A stretch of DNA of 64,000 nt from Nodosilinea nodulosa PCC 7104 (GTDB taxonomy: Bacteria; Cyanobacteriota; Cyanobacteriia; Phormidesmidales; Phormidesmidaceae): contig NZ_JH976537.1 of assembly GCF_000309385.1 (NCBI RefSeq), positions 3,716,507-3,780,506 of the forward strand, written 5' to 3'. Of the stretch, positions 8,301-15,890 are shown piece by piece; positions within the stretch are counted from its first letter, which is position 1, and each line of letters opens with the position of its first letter. The position numbers were made by a program, and so were the translations under genes. The notes under the pieces were generated by a model, which searched no databases, was not told where the DNA came from, and saw only the letters and a list, made by a program, of their open reading frames with translations.

Positions 8301-9691
8301 CTCCCATCACTATTTCTCGCATCAATTTTGGCAAGAAGGCCTTGAGGAGTGTATGAGAGTCTAGTAATAGCACCTCCACCATTCTCATTCACCTCGACGA
8401 TCTTGTTACCCTGCCAGCTAAATTGAACTTGCCTCTTGGTGTTGGTATCGGCAACATTGCTCAGCTGATTGTTGGTGTAGTTTAGAACCTGTTCATTACC
8501 TGCGGGATCTACAATTTTCTGAAGGTTTCCAGACTTACCAAACCTATAGGTGAAATTTCCTGCACGTTCTACATTGTCAGGAGCTCCAGCATTACGTAGT
8601 TCATATTTCTCACCAACTTTGATCAGTTGTCCATAAGCGTCTGTGGGTGGTGCAAGGGAGCCGCCCGGATCACCATAGTCGAGCCGAGAGCCGTCTCCAT
8701 CTATTAAGAGAAGATGCTGTGTGCGATCGCGCCATGTCTCATTACGTAGATGTATATCGTAGGAGAATGTCGCATTCCCCATAGGACGATCGCTTTCAAC
8801 TACCTGCGTGTTGAGATGAATATCGTTTCGCAGTGGATACCCACGAGTCGCTATTGGGTCAGGCCAGTTGTACTTGTAGTTGCCTGTTCGCCGATCAGGA
8901 GCTTCTAGGCAATCCTCGGCACCTGGCTCTGGCTCTCGGCTTTGGAATGAAACTTGAACAACAACTTTTGATTCAGTAAGCACAGAACCACGAACATCGG
9001 AACCATAGCAGAATGGGTAGTAAAAGTCAGAGCCAGATCCCGCAAAATAGTTAGCTACTTTGCAATAGTGAGCACCAGGATACTCAGGAAATGTTATGGA
9101 ACATTTCCCTTGAATTTCTCCTTCATATACACGTTTATAACTCCAACTTGATTCCCCATATTCTTGCTGGTTTCGCCCATCTTTCTGAAAATAGCTAGAA
9201 TTGTTGGTTCCCGTACCAAATACCCTTCCTGAAACATCAACCGTGTGACGTGCTTGATGTTCTTGTGTAACAGAATACTTGCCGATTCCATCGAGTAAAA
9301 ACACGTCTACAGCGTCATTAACACCAACTTTCCAGAACCAATCCCCACCGGTGCAAACAAAATAATCGAGGAAAGAACCACCTTCATCAAGTACCTTTGC
9401 TTTTTGCGAAAGTTCGTAGGAATTTTCAGACACCTGCACTATGGAGGAGGCTTGTCGAAACGGTTCTTCAAAGAGATTGCTCTCTCCATCTCCTGGAGCA
9501 AGAAGGCGATCATAGGAGCGTGTAGCTTCTTTAGGAGAAGGTCTTAAATCGAAGCTACCTTGGACTCGGTAAAGAACTTTTGGCGGAGCTACCTCTATGG
9601 CTATTGCTGGCTTAGAAAAAGCAACCATCGGCAATAGCGTAGCAAGGGAAAGCACAATGAGTGCGAGAAATGCTGTAAGGAAACGCTTCAT
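5381..9691 (-). CDS. Secreted RHS/YD-repeat polymorphic toxin with treble-clef nuclease-like C-terminus
   Basis: The 1436-residue protein starts with a Sec-type signal (about 1-32, ending KPAIA). Dozens of YD repeats follow to about residue 1200. Next comes the RHS-associated core (RDPLGYEG and YVDANPISFFDDLG), which normally marks the boundary of the variable toxin tip. The last ~140 residues hold two CxxC pairs (about Cys1339/1342 and Cys1379/1382) around an IPDHQPPS motif (Asp1357-His1358). That arrangement fits a zinc-stabilised treble-clef (HNH-like) nuclease. No PAAR or VgrG gene is nearby, so export by Sec rather than type VI is suggested. The Imm21-like gene follows directly. Confidence 0.85.
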   Translation of the reverse strand: MKRFLTAFLALIVLSLATLLPMVAFSKPAIAIEVAPPKVLYRVQGSFDLRPSPKEATRSYDRLLAPGDGESNLFEEPFRQASSIVQVSENSYELSQKAKVLDEGGSFLDYFVCTGGDWFWKVGVNDAVDVFLLDGIGKYSVTQEHQARHTVDVSGRVFGTGTNNSSYFQKDGRNQQEYGESSWSYKRVYEGEIQGKCSITFPEYPGAHYCKVANYFAGSGSDFYYPFCYGSDVRGSVLTESKVVVQVSFQSREPEPGAEDCLEAPDRRTGNYKYNWPDPIATRGYPLRNDIHLNTQVVESDRPMGNATFSYDIHLRNETWRDRTQHLLLIDGDGSRLDYGDPGGSLAPPTDAYGQLIKVGEKYELRNAGAPDNVERAGNFTYRFGKSGNLQKIVDPAGNEQVLNYTNNQLSNVADTNTKRQVQFSWQGNKIVEVNENGGGAITRLSYTPQGLLAKIDARNSDGSRASVIGFSYDARGLLTAIVEDENPDSTLSFSYDIGRSNNLDIDVPLANITTRTKTTGLRYNQTASDGYARRTIQTNAKGGTTFFDFTAKGDVGRIITPSFAGAGEPSVFTLEYDNKHNPTRISDGATTTIFTYNDLGLITEVSQGGAFQRFTYQGVNPLRIEDNRGILFQYAYENAAFPHNPTKITDGSGASWQFTYNKFGQVTEVRPPNGSAQGVTRIDYNERGTFLGLPRRVTDGSGKATLFDSYSKLGDLLIWRDTTESPTVSSKIDALHREIARTFGDGSSYQRLYQGQDLDQTIDELGTRYAYEFCKACGGLKRISGPLGWSLSFLRDSDDDVTKFIDARGNETRYGFGSARELARMIYPDGSEETYAYDKAGRIRSVTNSRGQVTAYTYDALGQVKTINRPEGTTTFRYAADGLVESVTDLTGTTRYGYDASRRITSLTYDYTTSGLTIPQVLEAKYFPDGLLQELIWKSGNAIAASWLYQYDGAGRLTRVTNNFNESTRFKYDSKKRLSEQKNQNKTVTTYTYDPQRSWLSSIIHQLPGGEAAQPLSFSMQRDKTGKITEVQSPGSSSIRYQYDELYRVTREEGPAGTRSYGYDLAGNLTTLDGQPFAVYDAANKISNLAGATVAYDADGNLTQLQDEQFVWDSKSKLIQRTIENQVIRYGYNEDGLRISREEGNQKRFFVFFGDLLLGEVTKEGVPQRIYTWGANGLVSLRHLPEKQSYWVGSGPRAESAMVTDRRGKVVAAYQYEAYGKITKETESIGNPFKFVGQFGCYTDQQIMLCGQRWYETEVKRWLSRDPLGYEGSKNLYSYVDANPISFFDDLGDEPRDPNKYLKPGTFAQDSIPAPDTSRDFTTEQRRQINEIGRKSGCHTCGSKTPGTKQGSFIPDHQPPSQVYDPARHGPQRLYPQCLNCSRIQGGYVRQIIKRGSGLFGILGCILSSDNIFDEVEQIMQQARCAQNPKICEVI

Positions 9692-9752
9692 GATGAGAGG
9701 CTAGCGCAGGTTTATCATATCAATGATTATCAGTCGAATACGACTGCACCCC

Positions 9753-9920
9753 CTTAGTGGTGTAGAAAACTCCTGAAATCCTTATGGATAAAGGATTTTC
9801 GCCGAGACAGCAGATTTGGGATTTCTCAAGAGATCGAACGAAGGCAATGGGTTTCAGAGGCCATTTTGGCCGCATGTGCCGTCCATCATGAGACTCAAAA
9901 AAGTTTTCTGCACCACTAAG
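9753..9920. repeat. 18/19-bp inverted repeat pair bounding ~168 bp (MITE-like)
   Basis: CTTAGTGGTGTAGAAAACT at 9753-9771 is matched in reverse by 9902-9920 with a single mismatch. The bounded stretch has no convincing gene and contains a further hairpin (AAATCCTTAT...ATAAAGGATTT, near 9777). With an IS5 transposase relic only 200 bp away, a deletion derivative or MITE of such an element is likely. Confidence 0.55.
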
Positions 9921-10122
9921 CTGTACCCCAGACACTTCCCACCTCATACGAATCATATCAGTTGAAAATGAATTTGCATCAACTAGAGAAATCCCCTTAG
10001 GGCAAATTGGCATTAATAGGATGGGTTTTCTGGGTTTAGTTAAGTCTGCTTGAAATGAAGCTGTTATAAAATTCAATTAGGCTGAGAGCTGATTTCTGAA
10101 GCAGATCTTAAGCTGCTTTGCG

Positions 10123-10221
10123 TCATAGCATGAGACGAATGAGTGCCCCATAAATCATGGCTTCGCTGGTCTCGGTGTAAACCTCATAGTCCTTATTCAA
10201 CCGTCGATAGCGGTTCAACTT
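10123..10221 (-). pseudogene. IS5-family transposase, C-terminal relic
   Basis: The minus strand encodes RYRRLNKDYEVYTETSEAM followed by IYGALIRLML and a stop. This is the characteristic end of IS5-group DDE transposases (R-x-RRL-x-KDYE...ET-x-EAMI-x-A). Only about 32 codons remain, joined directly to unrelated sequence upstream. Confidence 0.75.
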
Positions 10222-10408
10222 ACAGCAGCTGGTCTAGGTACCCTAGGTTTTTCTGAACCCAGTTAAGCGCTTCACTCATAAGCACAGGGCACCAGGGGAT
10301 ATATAATCCCTCGTACGTTTGAGCACCGCTCGCCTGGCCTTCCATTGCTTGGCTTGCTCTGTAACTGCTCAAAAAGCCAACATGAACATAGTACAAATCA
10401 TGCAGGGG
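10220..10408 (-). pseudogene. Unrecognised 62-codon coding-like fragment
   Basis: An uninterrupted minus-strand frame reads protein-like (for example YEGLYIPWCPVLMSEALNWV) but has no good upstream start, since a stop precedes it at 10409-10411. It ends exactly where the IS5 relic begins. It may be the C-terminus of a gene broken by the element, or a short gene starting at an internal ATG (42 codons before the stop). I do not recognise the family. Confidence 0.3.
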
Positions 10409-10473
10409 TCACGTCCGAAAACCTTCCGTCCATGCCCCTACACATCTCGATACACCCTGACAAAGCCTCGCAG

Positions 10474-10896
10474 CTAATATTCAGATGGTAGCAAGAGCAC
10501 TCCTCCGTGACAGTAGATAGTAACTGATTGGAGCGGAAAATCTGTAAATGGGATCTCCTGAGTGACAGCTACATCATCTGAATCGCGCTCGCAGATGAGT
10601 AGTGCCGAGCGATCTAGATTTACCGCCAGCTTCCAGAACTGAATCTGCTGAAGCATGCGATCATCCCTGATTCGCGGATCGAACTGCCAAGATGCGATCG
10701 CATCCAGCAACCAGTAAGCACCTCCCCGCTCAGCCAGGTACAACACTCCATCTGTATACAAAAGCCCCAGTGGATGAGGGTACCACTGAGATGTTCCGGT
10801 GAACTGATAGAGATCGCTCTCAGTCAGTCGATACTCACTTTCGCCTTGGGTCACGGGAAAACTTCCTCCGTAGATATCAACGTCCACAGAGGGCAT
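10474..10896 (-). CDS. DUF6876-family protein
   Basis: The core reads ESDLYQFTGTSQWYPHPLG, then YLAERGGAYWLLDAIASWQ and, near the end, the EIPFTDFPL block. That order is characteristic of the DUF6876 family, which has no known function and turns up on plasmids and integrated elements. I chose the start at 10896 because AAGG lies seven bases before this ATG; a longer frame begins at 10971 but its extra residues look non-conserved. It fits the mobile character of this region. Confidence 0.65.
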   Translation of the reverse strand: MPSVDVDIYGGSFPVTQGESEYRLTESDLYQFTGTSQWYPHPLGLLYTDGVLYLAERGGAYWLLDAIASWQFDPRIRDDRMLQQIQFWKLAVNLDRSALLICERDSDDVAVTQEIPFTDFPLQSVTIYCHGGVLLLPSEY

Positions 10897-11078
10897 GGAG
10901 AACCTTTGGTTAAAACCGTTGGCACTTGCCCTGCATGGTTTCTGCCCCATGCATAAGCACCGTCTACCCATGGCTATCGGTTTCGGGAGAAAGCATACGA
11001 ACCGACAAGACCTGGGTTCAAGAGATTTTTTATTGACGCATCAACTCATTGATCTACCTTTGAGGCCAAGAACGCTCT

Positions 11079-11672
11079 ATGACCAGAACGAGCATAATGA
11101 GCAGTGGTATCGAACCCGGCATCTTGGCTGACCTACTTATGGTGGCGATCACATTCATTGCCACAGTGGCGAATATCCTATTGTGGTTTACGACTCGGGC
11201 CACTCTGAAAATCTTAGTGGAGCAGGTTCAGCATCAAGCTGCCAATAGCTACAGCGTGGCCCAAGGAGATATCGTCAGTGCCCATCGGGAGCTTTTCTTC
11301 GGCATCCTCAACAACCCACCGCTATTGGAGAGTTTCACCAGGGCCAACAGTCTCGATAGGAAGACATGGGAAATTGAGAAAATCTCAGAGTTTCTGATCA
11401 ACCAAGTGCTGATCGGTTACATCAATTTCAAGAACAGAATTATCAGCGATACCCATTTTGAGGGATTTAAGCGCGATGCGCGATCGCTGTTTCGCTACCG
11501 GACCGTGTGCCAACACTGGGCGCGAGTTAGCGACGTTCATTCAGAAGACTTTCGCCAATTTGTAGAAGCAGAGTTACTTCCGCCAGCGAGCACCGCCCAA
11601 GAAAAAGTGGCCCCCCAGAGTAATGGGGAGCCACCCGACAATCAGGGCTTTTCAAACATTAACCACGAATAA
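11079..11672 (+). CDS. Membrane-anchored protein of unknown function
   Basis: The 197-residue protein has one clear transmembrane helix near the N-terminus (about residues 15-37, ILADLLMVAITFIATVANIL). A soluble helical domain of about 140 residues follows, then a low-complexity tail. The pattern resembles bacterial proteins with one TM helix followed by an HRELF...L...F domain, but I cannot name a family. Its end overlaps the end of the convergent small gene by 14 bp. Confidence 0.6.
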   Translation: MTRTSIMSSGIEPGILADLLMVAITFIATVANILLWFTTRATLKILVEQVQHQAANSYSVAQGDIVSAHRELFFGILNNPPLLESFTRANSLDRKTWEIEKISEFLINQVLIGYINFKNRIISDTHFEGFKRDARSLFRYRTVCQHWARVSDVHSEDFRQFVEAELLPPASTAQEKVAPQSNGEPPDNQGFSNINHE

Positions 11673-11859
11673 ACGCAATGAGCTCTGGGGTTAGTTCAAC
11701 CACATCCTCATGGTCAGCGAGGGTGACACCGTCTCGGGCTACACCGCTTAGGCGACTACCTTGGACGAACATCCGGCCTTGCTCATCGCTGTAGAGCGCT
11801 GGGCACATGCCACTGTTGCACGGAACAAAAAGCGTTGAGAGCTGCTGGGAACCAGACAT
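11659..11859 (-). CDS. Small conserved-looking protein, 66 residues
   Basis: Start chosen at 11859 because AGGAGG lies seven bases upstream of this ATG, the best ribosome binding site in the neighbourhood; a longer frame to 11970 would add residues without such support. The product reads FVPCNSGMCPALYSDEQGRM, then ARDGVTL and VVELTPELIAFI. It has two closely spaced Cys residues and an acidic C-terminal half. I do not recognise a named family. Confidence 0.6.
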   Translation of the reverse strand: MSGSQQLSTLFVPCNSGMCPALYSDEQGRMFVQGSRLSGVARDGVTLADHEDVVELTPELIAFIRG

Positions 11860-11980
11860 GGGAATTCCTCCTGGAAAAACGTGGGAATGACAAACGAACA
11901 CAGGATCCCGAACTGGCCTATTTCTCCTCACCCATGGCCAGAGGTTAAGGCGTATCGCCTTGCGCGTCATGATAACATAG

Positions 11981-11999
11981 TGGCATCAATTGGATGCCA
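11981..11999. promoter_or_regulatory. Palindromic operator candidate between two divergent small genes
   Basis: TGGCATCAATTGGATGCCA is a perfect 7+7 palindrome with a 5-base centre. A further half-site (CGGCATCAAA) follows at about 12010. It lies in the 223-bp divergent gap between the genes at 11859 (minus) and 12083 (plus), next to a GATAACATAG stretch that could be a -10 region. The regulator is unknown. Confidence 0.45.
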
Positions 12000-12082
12000 A
12001 GTGATTCTATCGGCATCAAACGCTTTCCTCTCATAGCCCAGGGATACCATGGGGGGTAGAGCCGTACTAGGGTTGATGCTTT

Positions 12083-12265
12083 GTGAGCCAGCGCGATCGC
12101 ATCTCTGTTGATGTCAGCGATATTCGAGAACGAGTCGAGACCTGCCGGGATGATGTGGCTTGGACAGAGCTACCGCTTGCAGCAAAACTCCGCGTTCTCA
12201 TTCGAGAACGGCTGGAGCAACTTGAAGAAGGGAATGAAACTAAAGATTCAAAGGCTCAAAGCTAA
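12083..12265 (+). CDS. Small hypothetical protein, 60 residues
   Basis: It begins with GTG at 12083. The sequence is charged and helical with an R/K/E-rich C-terminal half (IRERLEQLEEGNETKDSK). The opening DRISVDVSDIRERVE resembles small plasmid-type proteins of the ribbon-helix-helix kind (R-I-x-V-D), but the match is too weak to call. The palindrome 85 bp upstream may control it. Confidence 0.45.
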   Translation: MSQRDRISVDVSDIRERVETCRDDVAWTELPLAAKLRVLIRERLEQLEEGNETKDSKAQS

Positions 12266-12402
12266 GTTCAGCGAGCCCTGTTCTCGGTGGTTGTGATCTA
12301 CGAACTTAAAATCTTTACTGAAAGCTAAGAAGTCCTCAGGGTACCCTGTGAACAGGATCGAGCTTAGACCTATACCAGCGTGACCAGGGGAGAATAGGTA
12401 AA

Positions 12403-12771
12403 ATGACTGATGATGAGTTTCACCGTGACCTAAAAGAGGTTATCTACGGCCCCAACGAGCCAACTGATTATGAAGATTTCCCTGAAGATGATGGCGCGGT
12501 TGCTGAGTATGAAGAAAGGAAAAGAAGATTGGAACGCGATGAGCGAGAGCATCTGCCAATAATGCTTGGTTCAGTCTCGTCAGACCTGCGAACAATAGCA
12601 TCTTCGCTCGATAAAAATGGTGACGATGTCAATCGGAAAGAGATATTAGAAATATCAGAGAGATTAGATGAAATTGCCAGTGTTATGGGAGAAAGAATAA
12701 GAGGCGAGGAAGTTCCACCTCCTCCAGTCACGACTCAATCCAATCCAACCTATGGAGATATTCCTTTCTAA
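12403..12771 (+). CDS. Acidic hypothetical protein, 122 residues
   Basis: An ATG at 12403 opens a frame of 122 residues, very acidic in the first 45 (DYEDFPEDDGAVAEYEERK) and then helical, with a proline-rich tail (PPPPVTTQSNPTYG). Base composition is more A+T-rich than the core genes. It sits just before the end of the integrase gene, within the presumed island. No family recognised. Confidence 0.5.
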   Translation: MTDDEFHRDLKEVIYGPNEPTDYEDFPEDDGAVAEYEERKRRLERDEREHLPIMLGSVSSDLRTIASSLDKNGDDVNRKEILEISERLDEIASVMGERIRGEEVPPPPVTTQSNPTYGDIPF

Positions 12772-12869
12772 CTTTTATCTACAGAGAAAGGTTATTGGAT
12801 TATCAATATCTCTTTCTCTGGATGTTGTCATTGATTAAGCCCGAATCCTTCCAACTTTCACATATTAGG

Positions 12870-14033
12870 TCACAGCTCAGGCACCTGGATATGGTCAGTT
12901 GGTTTTGCGTAAACGCGATCAATCATCTCAGCTGAATTTCCTACCCACTTCGCGATCTGGATGCTGGGGATGTCAGCCTCCCGGCACAAACTACAGAAGG
13001 TGTGTCTTGTCTGGTACGGGTTTCGATATTCAATATCGGGCAGAGTAGCCAGGACAGCCGCCCACCCTCTTGTGGTGAAGTTACCCCAGTCGATGTACTT
13101 CCCTTTGGGGCTGGGGAACACCAGCTCCTTGGGCTTTGCCCCATCTGGCTTGATCCCCTCCAGCAGCGACTGAAGCTGGGCGTTAATGGGGAATTTTCGG
13201 GCCTTCTGGGTTTTAAGCCCTTCTTTTAAGACGAGGCCTCTGCCGTCGTAGATGAGCGCCTGCTCAAAGGTAATCATTGATTTCCCGATATGCTTCCAGT
13301 AGAGGGCGAGTGCTTCAGATGGACGGCACCCAGTGAGAAATAGGAACTGCATCAGGGGAGCGTAGTAACTGTAGTAACGGTTTGTCTCAAAGGCAGCAAT
13401 GATGCGGTTGCGCTCATCACGGGTAAAAGGGTTTATCTCTTCTTCCTCAGTGCCCGCTTTTTTAAGTTTCACCTCAGCCTGCATTCCATCAAAAGGATCA
13501 GCCAGATTTAGGAGTCCAGCTTTTTTGGCCCATCGACAGCACGATGACAGGTGCATCATGAGACGCTTTGTGGAGTCGGCAGGCACGTGCCCATTCATCC
13601 AGTCAAAGATGAGCTGCGACTCCTCAGGATGTTTATGCGGGCACCGGTCGAGATGATTAGCGACCCAGCCGTACATACGGATGGTGGCTGGAGACTTCCC
13701 CTTCTCCCTCGCTGCTACATACTGCTGCCAGAGGGCTGAGAGTTTGGGTGTAAGAACGGGTGTAATGTCTGGTGAGTCGATGCTCAACGACGGCCCGGCC
13801 TTGTACTTCGCCAGAGATTCATCGAAGTGCCCGGAGAGCATATCCAGCTCCATCTCGCGAGCCTTCATTTCTGCGAGCTTTCGGTTTGTGGGGGTATCGG
13901 ACAAGCCAATGGAGACATAGTGCCGCTTGGCACCAAAGCGGAATCGGAGCTGTAGCCGGTTGTGGGAACTAATGACCTTAACCGAACCCTTGGAAGCCTT
14001 ACCAGTGGGGGTACTGGAGTACATGGGAGACAC
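12870..14033 (-). CDS. Tyrosine-type integrase of a tRNA-Thr-linked island
   Basis: The 387-residue protein has an N-terminal arm-binding segment (about 1-70), a SAM-like core-binding domain (about 105-200) and a C-terminal catalytic domain. Catalytic pieces are FLTGCRPSEALALYW (Arg), YQTRHTF (Arg-His), AKWVGNS (Trp replacing the usual His) and RVYAK (Tyr). The gene begins 170 bp from the 3' end of tRNA-Thr, the classic layout of an element integrated into a tRNA. The rest of the element presumably extends to lower coordinates; I found no second copy of the tRNA end in the window. Confidence 0.88.
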   Translation of the reverse strand: MSPMYSSTPTGKASKGSVKVISSHNRLQLRFRFGAKRHYVSIGLSDTPTNRKLAEMKAREMELDMLSGHFDESLAKYKAGPSLSIDSPDITPVLTPKLSALWQQYVAAREKGKSPATIRMYGWVANHLDRCPHKHPEESQLIFDWMNGHVPADSTKRLMMHLSSCCRWAKKAGLLNLADPFDGMQAEVKLKKAGTEEEEINPFTRDERNRIIAAFETNRYYSYYAPLMQFLFLTGCRPSEALALYWKHIGKSMITFEQALIYDGRGLVLKEGLKTQKARKFPINAQLQSLLEGIKPDGAKPKELVFPSPKGKYIDWGNFTTRGWAAVLATLPDIEYRNPYQTRHTFCSLCREADIPSIQIAKWVGNSAEMIDRVYAKPTDHIQVPEL

Positions 14034-14161
14034 CTCGCCAGAACAGTGGTTGTCTTACACCCGATTTACACCCAATTTACACCCAAACTTGGCTAACCCT
14101 CCCCGATCTTTACATATTTTTAGTACATGGGTTCCCCCTCAGGCGGCTTGCCTGAAAAAGC

Positions 14162-14195
14162 AAACCCCCTGAAACCAAGCAGTTTCAGGGGGTTT
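14162..14195 (-). terminator. Strong hairpin downstream of tRNA-Thr
   Basis: A 14-base perfect inverted repeat (AAACCCCCTGAAAC / GTTTCAGGGGGTTT) has a 6-base loop. On the minus strand it is followed by GCTTTTTC. It should terminate tRNA transcription. It may also insulate the integrase. Confidence 0.8.
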
Positions 14196-14202
14196 GGGGA
14201 TA

Positions 14203-14275
14203 AGCTGGTGACAAGACTCGAACTTGCGACCGGCTGATTACAAATCAGCTGCTCTACCAACTGAGCTACACCAGC
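14203..14275 (-). tRNA. tRNA-Thr (anticodon UGU)
   Basis: Read on the minus strand it begins GCTGGTGTAGCTCAGTTGG, and its 7-bp acceptor stem pairs perfectly with CACCAGC at the 3' end. The D-arm is normal, the anticodon stem GCTGA/TCAGC holds the loop TTTGTAA (anticodon TGT), and the T-arm carries GTTCGAGTC. CCA is not encoded. The 3' end faces the integrase gene. Confidence 0.95.
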
Positions 14276-14321
14276 AAAGGCATACTCAGTATAGCAATGT
14301 CGCTGCCCTGCTTTATAATCT

Positions 14322-15812
14322 TCAAGACGCCTCTGGGGTAGACTCTACCTCCTCAGCAGTGGCGATCTCAGCCGCAGGCTTAAGCGCATCTTCGTCATCT
14401 TTAAACACTACTCGCAGCAAAGGCGGGGCCAAGAACGTGGTGAAAATGACCATGACAATGATGGCTGCATCAAGAGATTCAGTGAGTACCCCACTAGCAG
14501 CCCCCACCCCGGCGAACACTAAGCCTACCTCGCCCCGTGGAATCATGCCGACCCCGACCGCCAGGCGGTTTATGCCAGGTTGACCAAAGATGGCAAAACC
14601 CGCTACTACCTTGCCCAAAATGGCCACCACCACCAAGAATGAGGCAATGATTAGCCCAGCCCGGTTGGCCGGTTCCAGGGGATTGAGCACGCTTAAATCA
14701 GTGCGCGCTCCTACGGTAATAAAAAAGATCGGCACTAGCATGTCAGCAATGGGGCTGATTTGCTCTTCCAGCTCCTTATGCTTTGTGGTTTCGGCTAAAA
14801 TGAGGCCCGCCGCAAAGGCACCCAAAATGGCCTCAAGCTGAATGGCTGCGGCGATGTAGGCCAGCACAAAGGCAAAAATCAGCGAGCTGATGAGTACCTG
14901 CCCACGGGTATTCATCTGATCGACCACCATGACAAAGTAGGGGCTAAGCAGGCGGCCAACCAGAATTGAACCCACCAAAAATGCCGCTGCCCCAGCGATC
15001 AGGTACACCACATTGAGGATTTCGATTTCGCCAGTTTTAGCTAGGCTGGCAACCACGGCCAGCACAATGATGCCGAGCACGTCGTCGAGCACGGCAGCGC
15101 CAATGATAATTTGGCCTTCCTTAGAGCTAAGCTGCTGCATTTCTGCCAGCACCTTGGCGGTAATGCCAATACTGGTAGCGGTTAACGCGGCTCCAGCAAA
15201 CACGGCCGGGATAGTGTCGATGCCGAAGATCGCAATCAGCCCCGCAGTGCCAGCGGCAAAGGGAACTACGACCCCCACAACGGCTACCATGGCGGCCTGG
15301 GGACCCACGCGAATCAGCTCTTTGAGGTCAGATTCTAGGCCGATTTCAAACAGCAGGATAATCACCCCCAGCTCAGCCAGGATGGAAATGACCTCGCTCT
15401 CCCCCTGAAAGACCTTCAGCAAGCCCTCCGGCGACTGGCCAGCCGTCATGCCTACCAGATTCATCAGGAGCGACTGCACTTCGCTGCCACCCTCGGGAAA
15501 CACAATCAGGTGCATGGCCGAGACGCCGACAATCACGCCTCCCACCAGCTCTCCTAGTACGGCGGGCAGGTTGATGCGGGTACAGAGCTCACCGCCAATC
15601 TTAGCGGCTAGGTATATCACAATCAGGCTCAGCAGCACGCTGGCCAGCACCAGGGGCTCTAGCTCCGCATCTGCGTCTGCTTCCGACACTTGCGCAAGCC
15701 ACGGTATAAGGCCAGATGTGAAGGGAGACAAAGGGATTGAAAGATTAATCAGGTCGCTGCCGATGAGGGCACTCATCCAATATGCCATGCAGACCGCTAC
15801 AACTCGTCCCAT
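14322..15812 (-). CDS. Monovalent cation:proton antiporter (CPA2 family)
   Basis: The 496-residue, very hydrophobic protein has about 12 predicted helices and the Na_H_Exchanger domain over nearly its full length. Typical pieces are PAVLGELVGGVIVG, LLFEIGLES, the ALTATSIGITAKVL helix and AVLDDVLGIIVLA (paired Asp of the transport site). The tail is acidic and soluble (DDEDALKPAAEIATAEE), with no TrkA domain. It likely exports Na+ or K+ for protons at the plasma or thylakoid membrane. The true start may be an internal Met a few residues in. Confidence 0.88.
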   Translation of the reverse strand: MGRVVAVCMAYWMSALIGSDLINLSIPLSPFTSGLIPWLAQVSEADADAELEPLVLASVLLSLIVIYLAAKIGGELCTRINLPAVLGELVGGVIVGVSAMHLIVFPEGGSEVQSLLMNLVGMTAGQSPEGLLKVFQGESEVISILAELGVIILLFEIGLESDLKELIRVGPQAAMVAVVGVVVPFAAGTAGLIAIFGIDTIPAVFAGAALTATSIGITAKVLAEMQQLSSKEGQIIIGAAVLDDVLGIIVLAVVASLAKTGEIEILNVVYLIAGAAAFLVGSILVGRLLSPYFVMVVDQMNTRGQVLISSLIFAFVLAYIAAAIQLEAILGAFAAGLILAETTKHKELEEQISPIADMLVPIFFITVGARTDLSVLNPLEPANRAGLIIASFLVVVAILGKVVAGFAIFGQPGINRLAVGVGMIPRGEVGLVFAGVGAASGVLTESLDAAIIVMVIFTTFLAPPLLRVVFKDDEDALKPAAEIATAEEVESTPEAS

Positions 15813-15890
15813 ACAATGTACATGAGATTTCTCCCCGTAAAGAGTTCAGGAGGATCGTTCCAGCTATCCTTTTAGTCTCTGTCAGTTGCC

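Noticed and set aside
9720-10076. 118-codon minus-strand frame upstream of the RHS gene
   Set aside because: It lies across the MITE-like inverted repeat, has no recognisable motif and no good ribosome site; composition looks non-coding.
11101-11125. GGTATCGAACCCGGC as a tRNA fragment or att site
   Set aside because: It lies inside a coding frame and matches no tRNA arm set, nor the tRNA-Thr 3' end.
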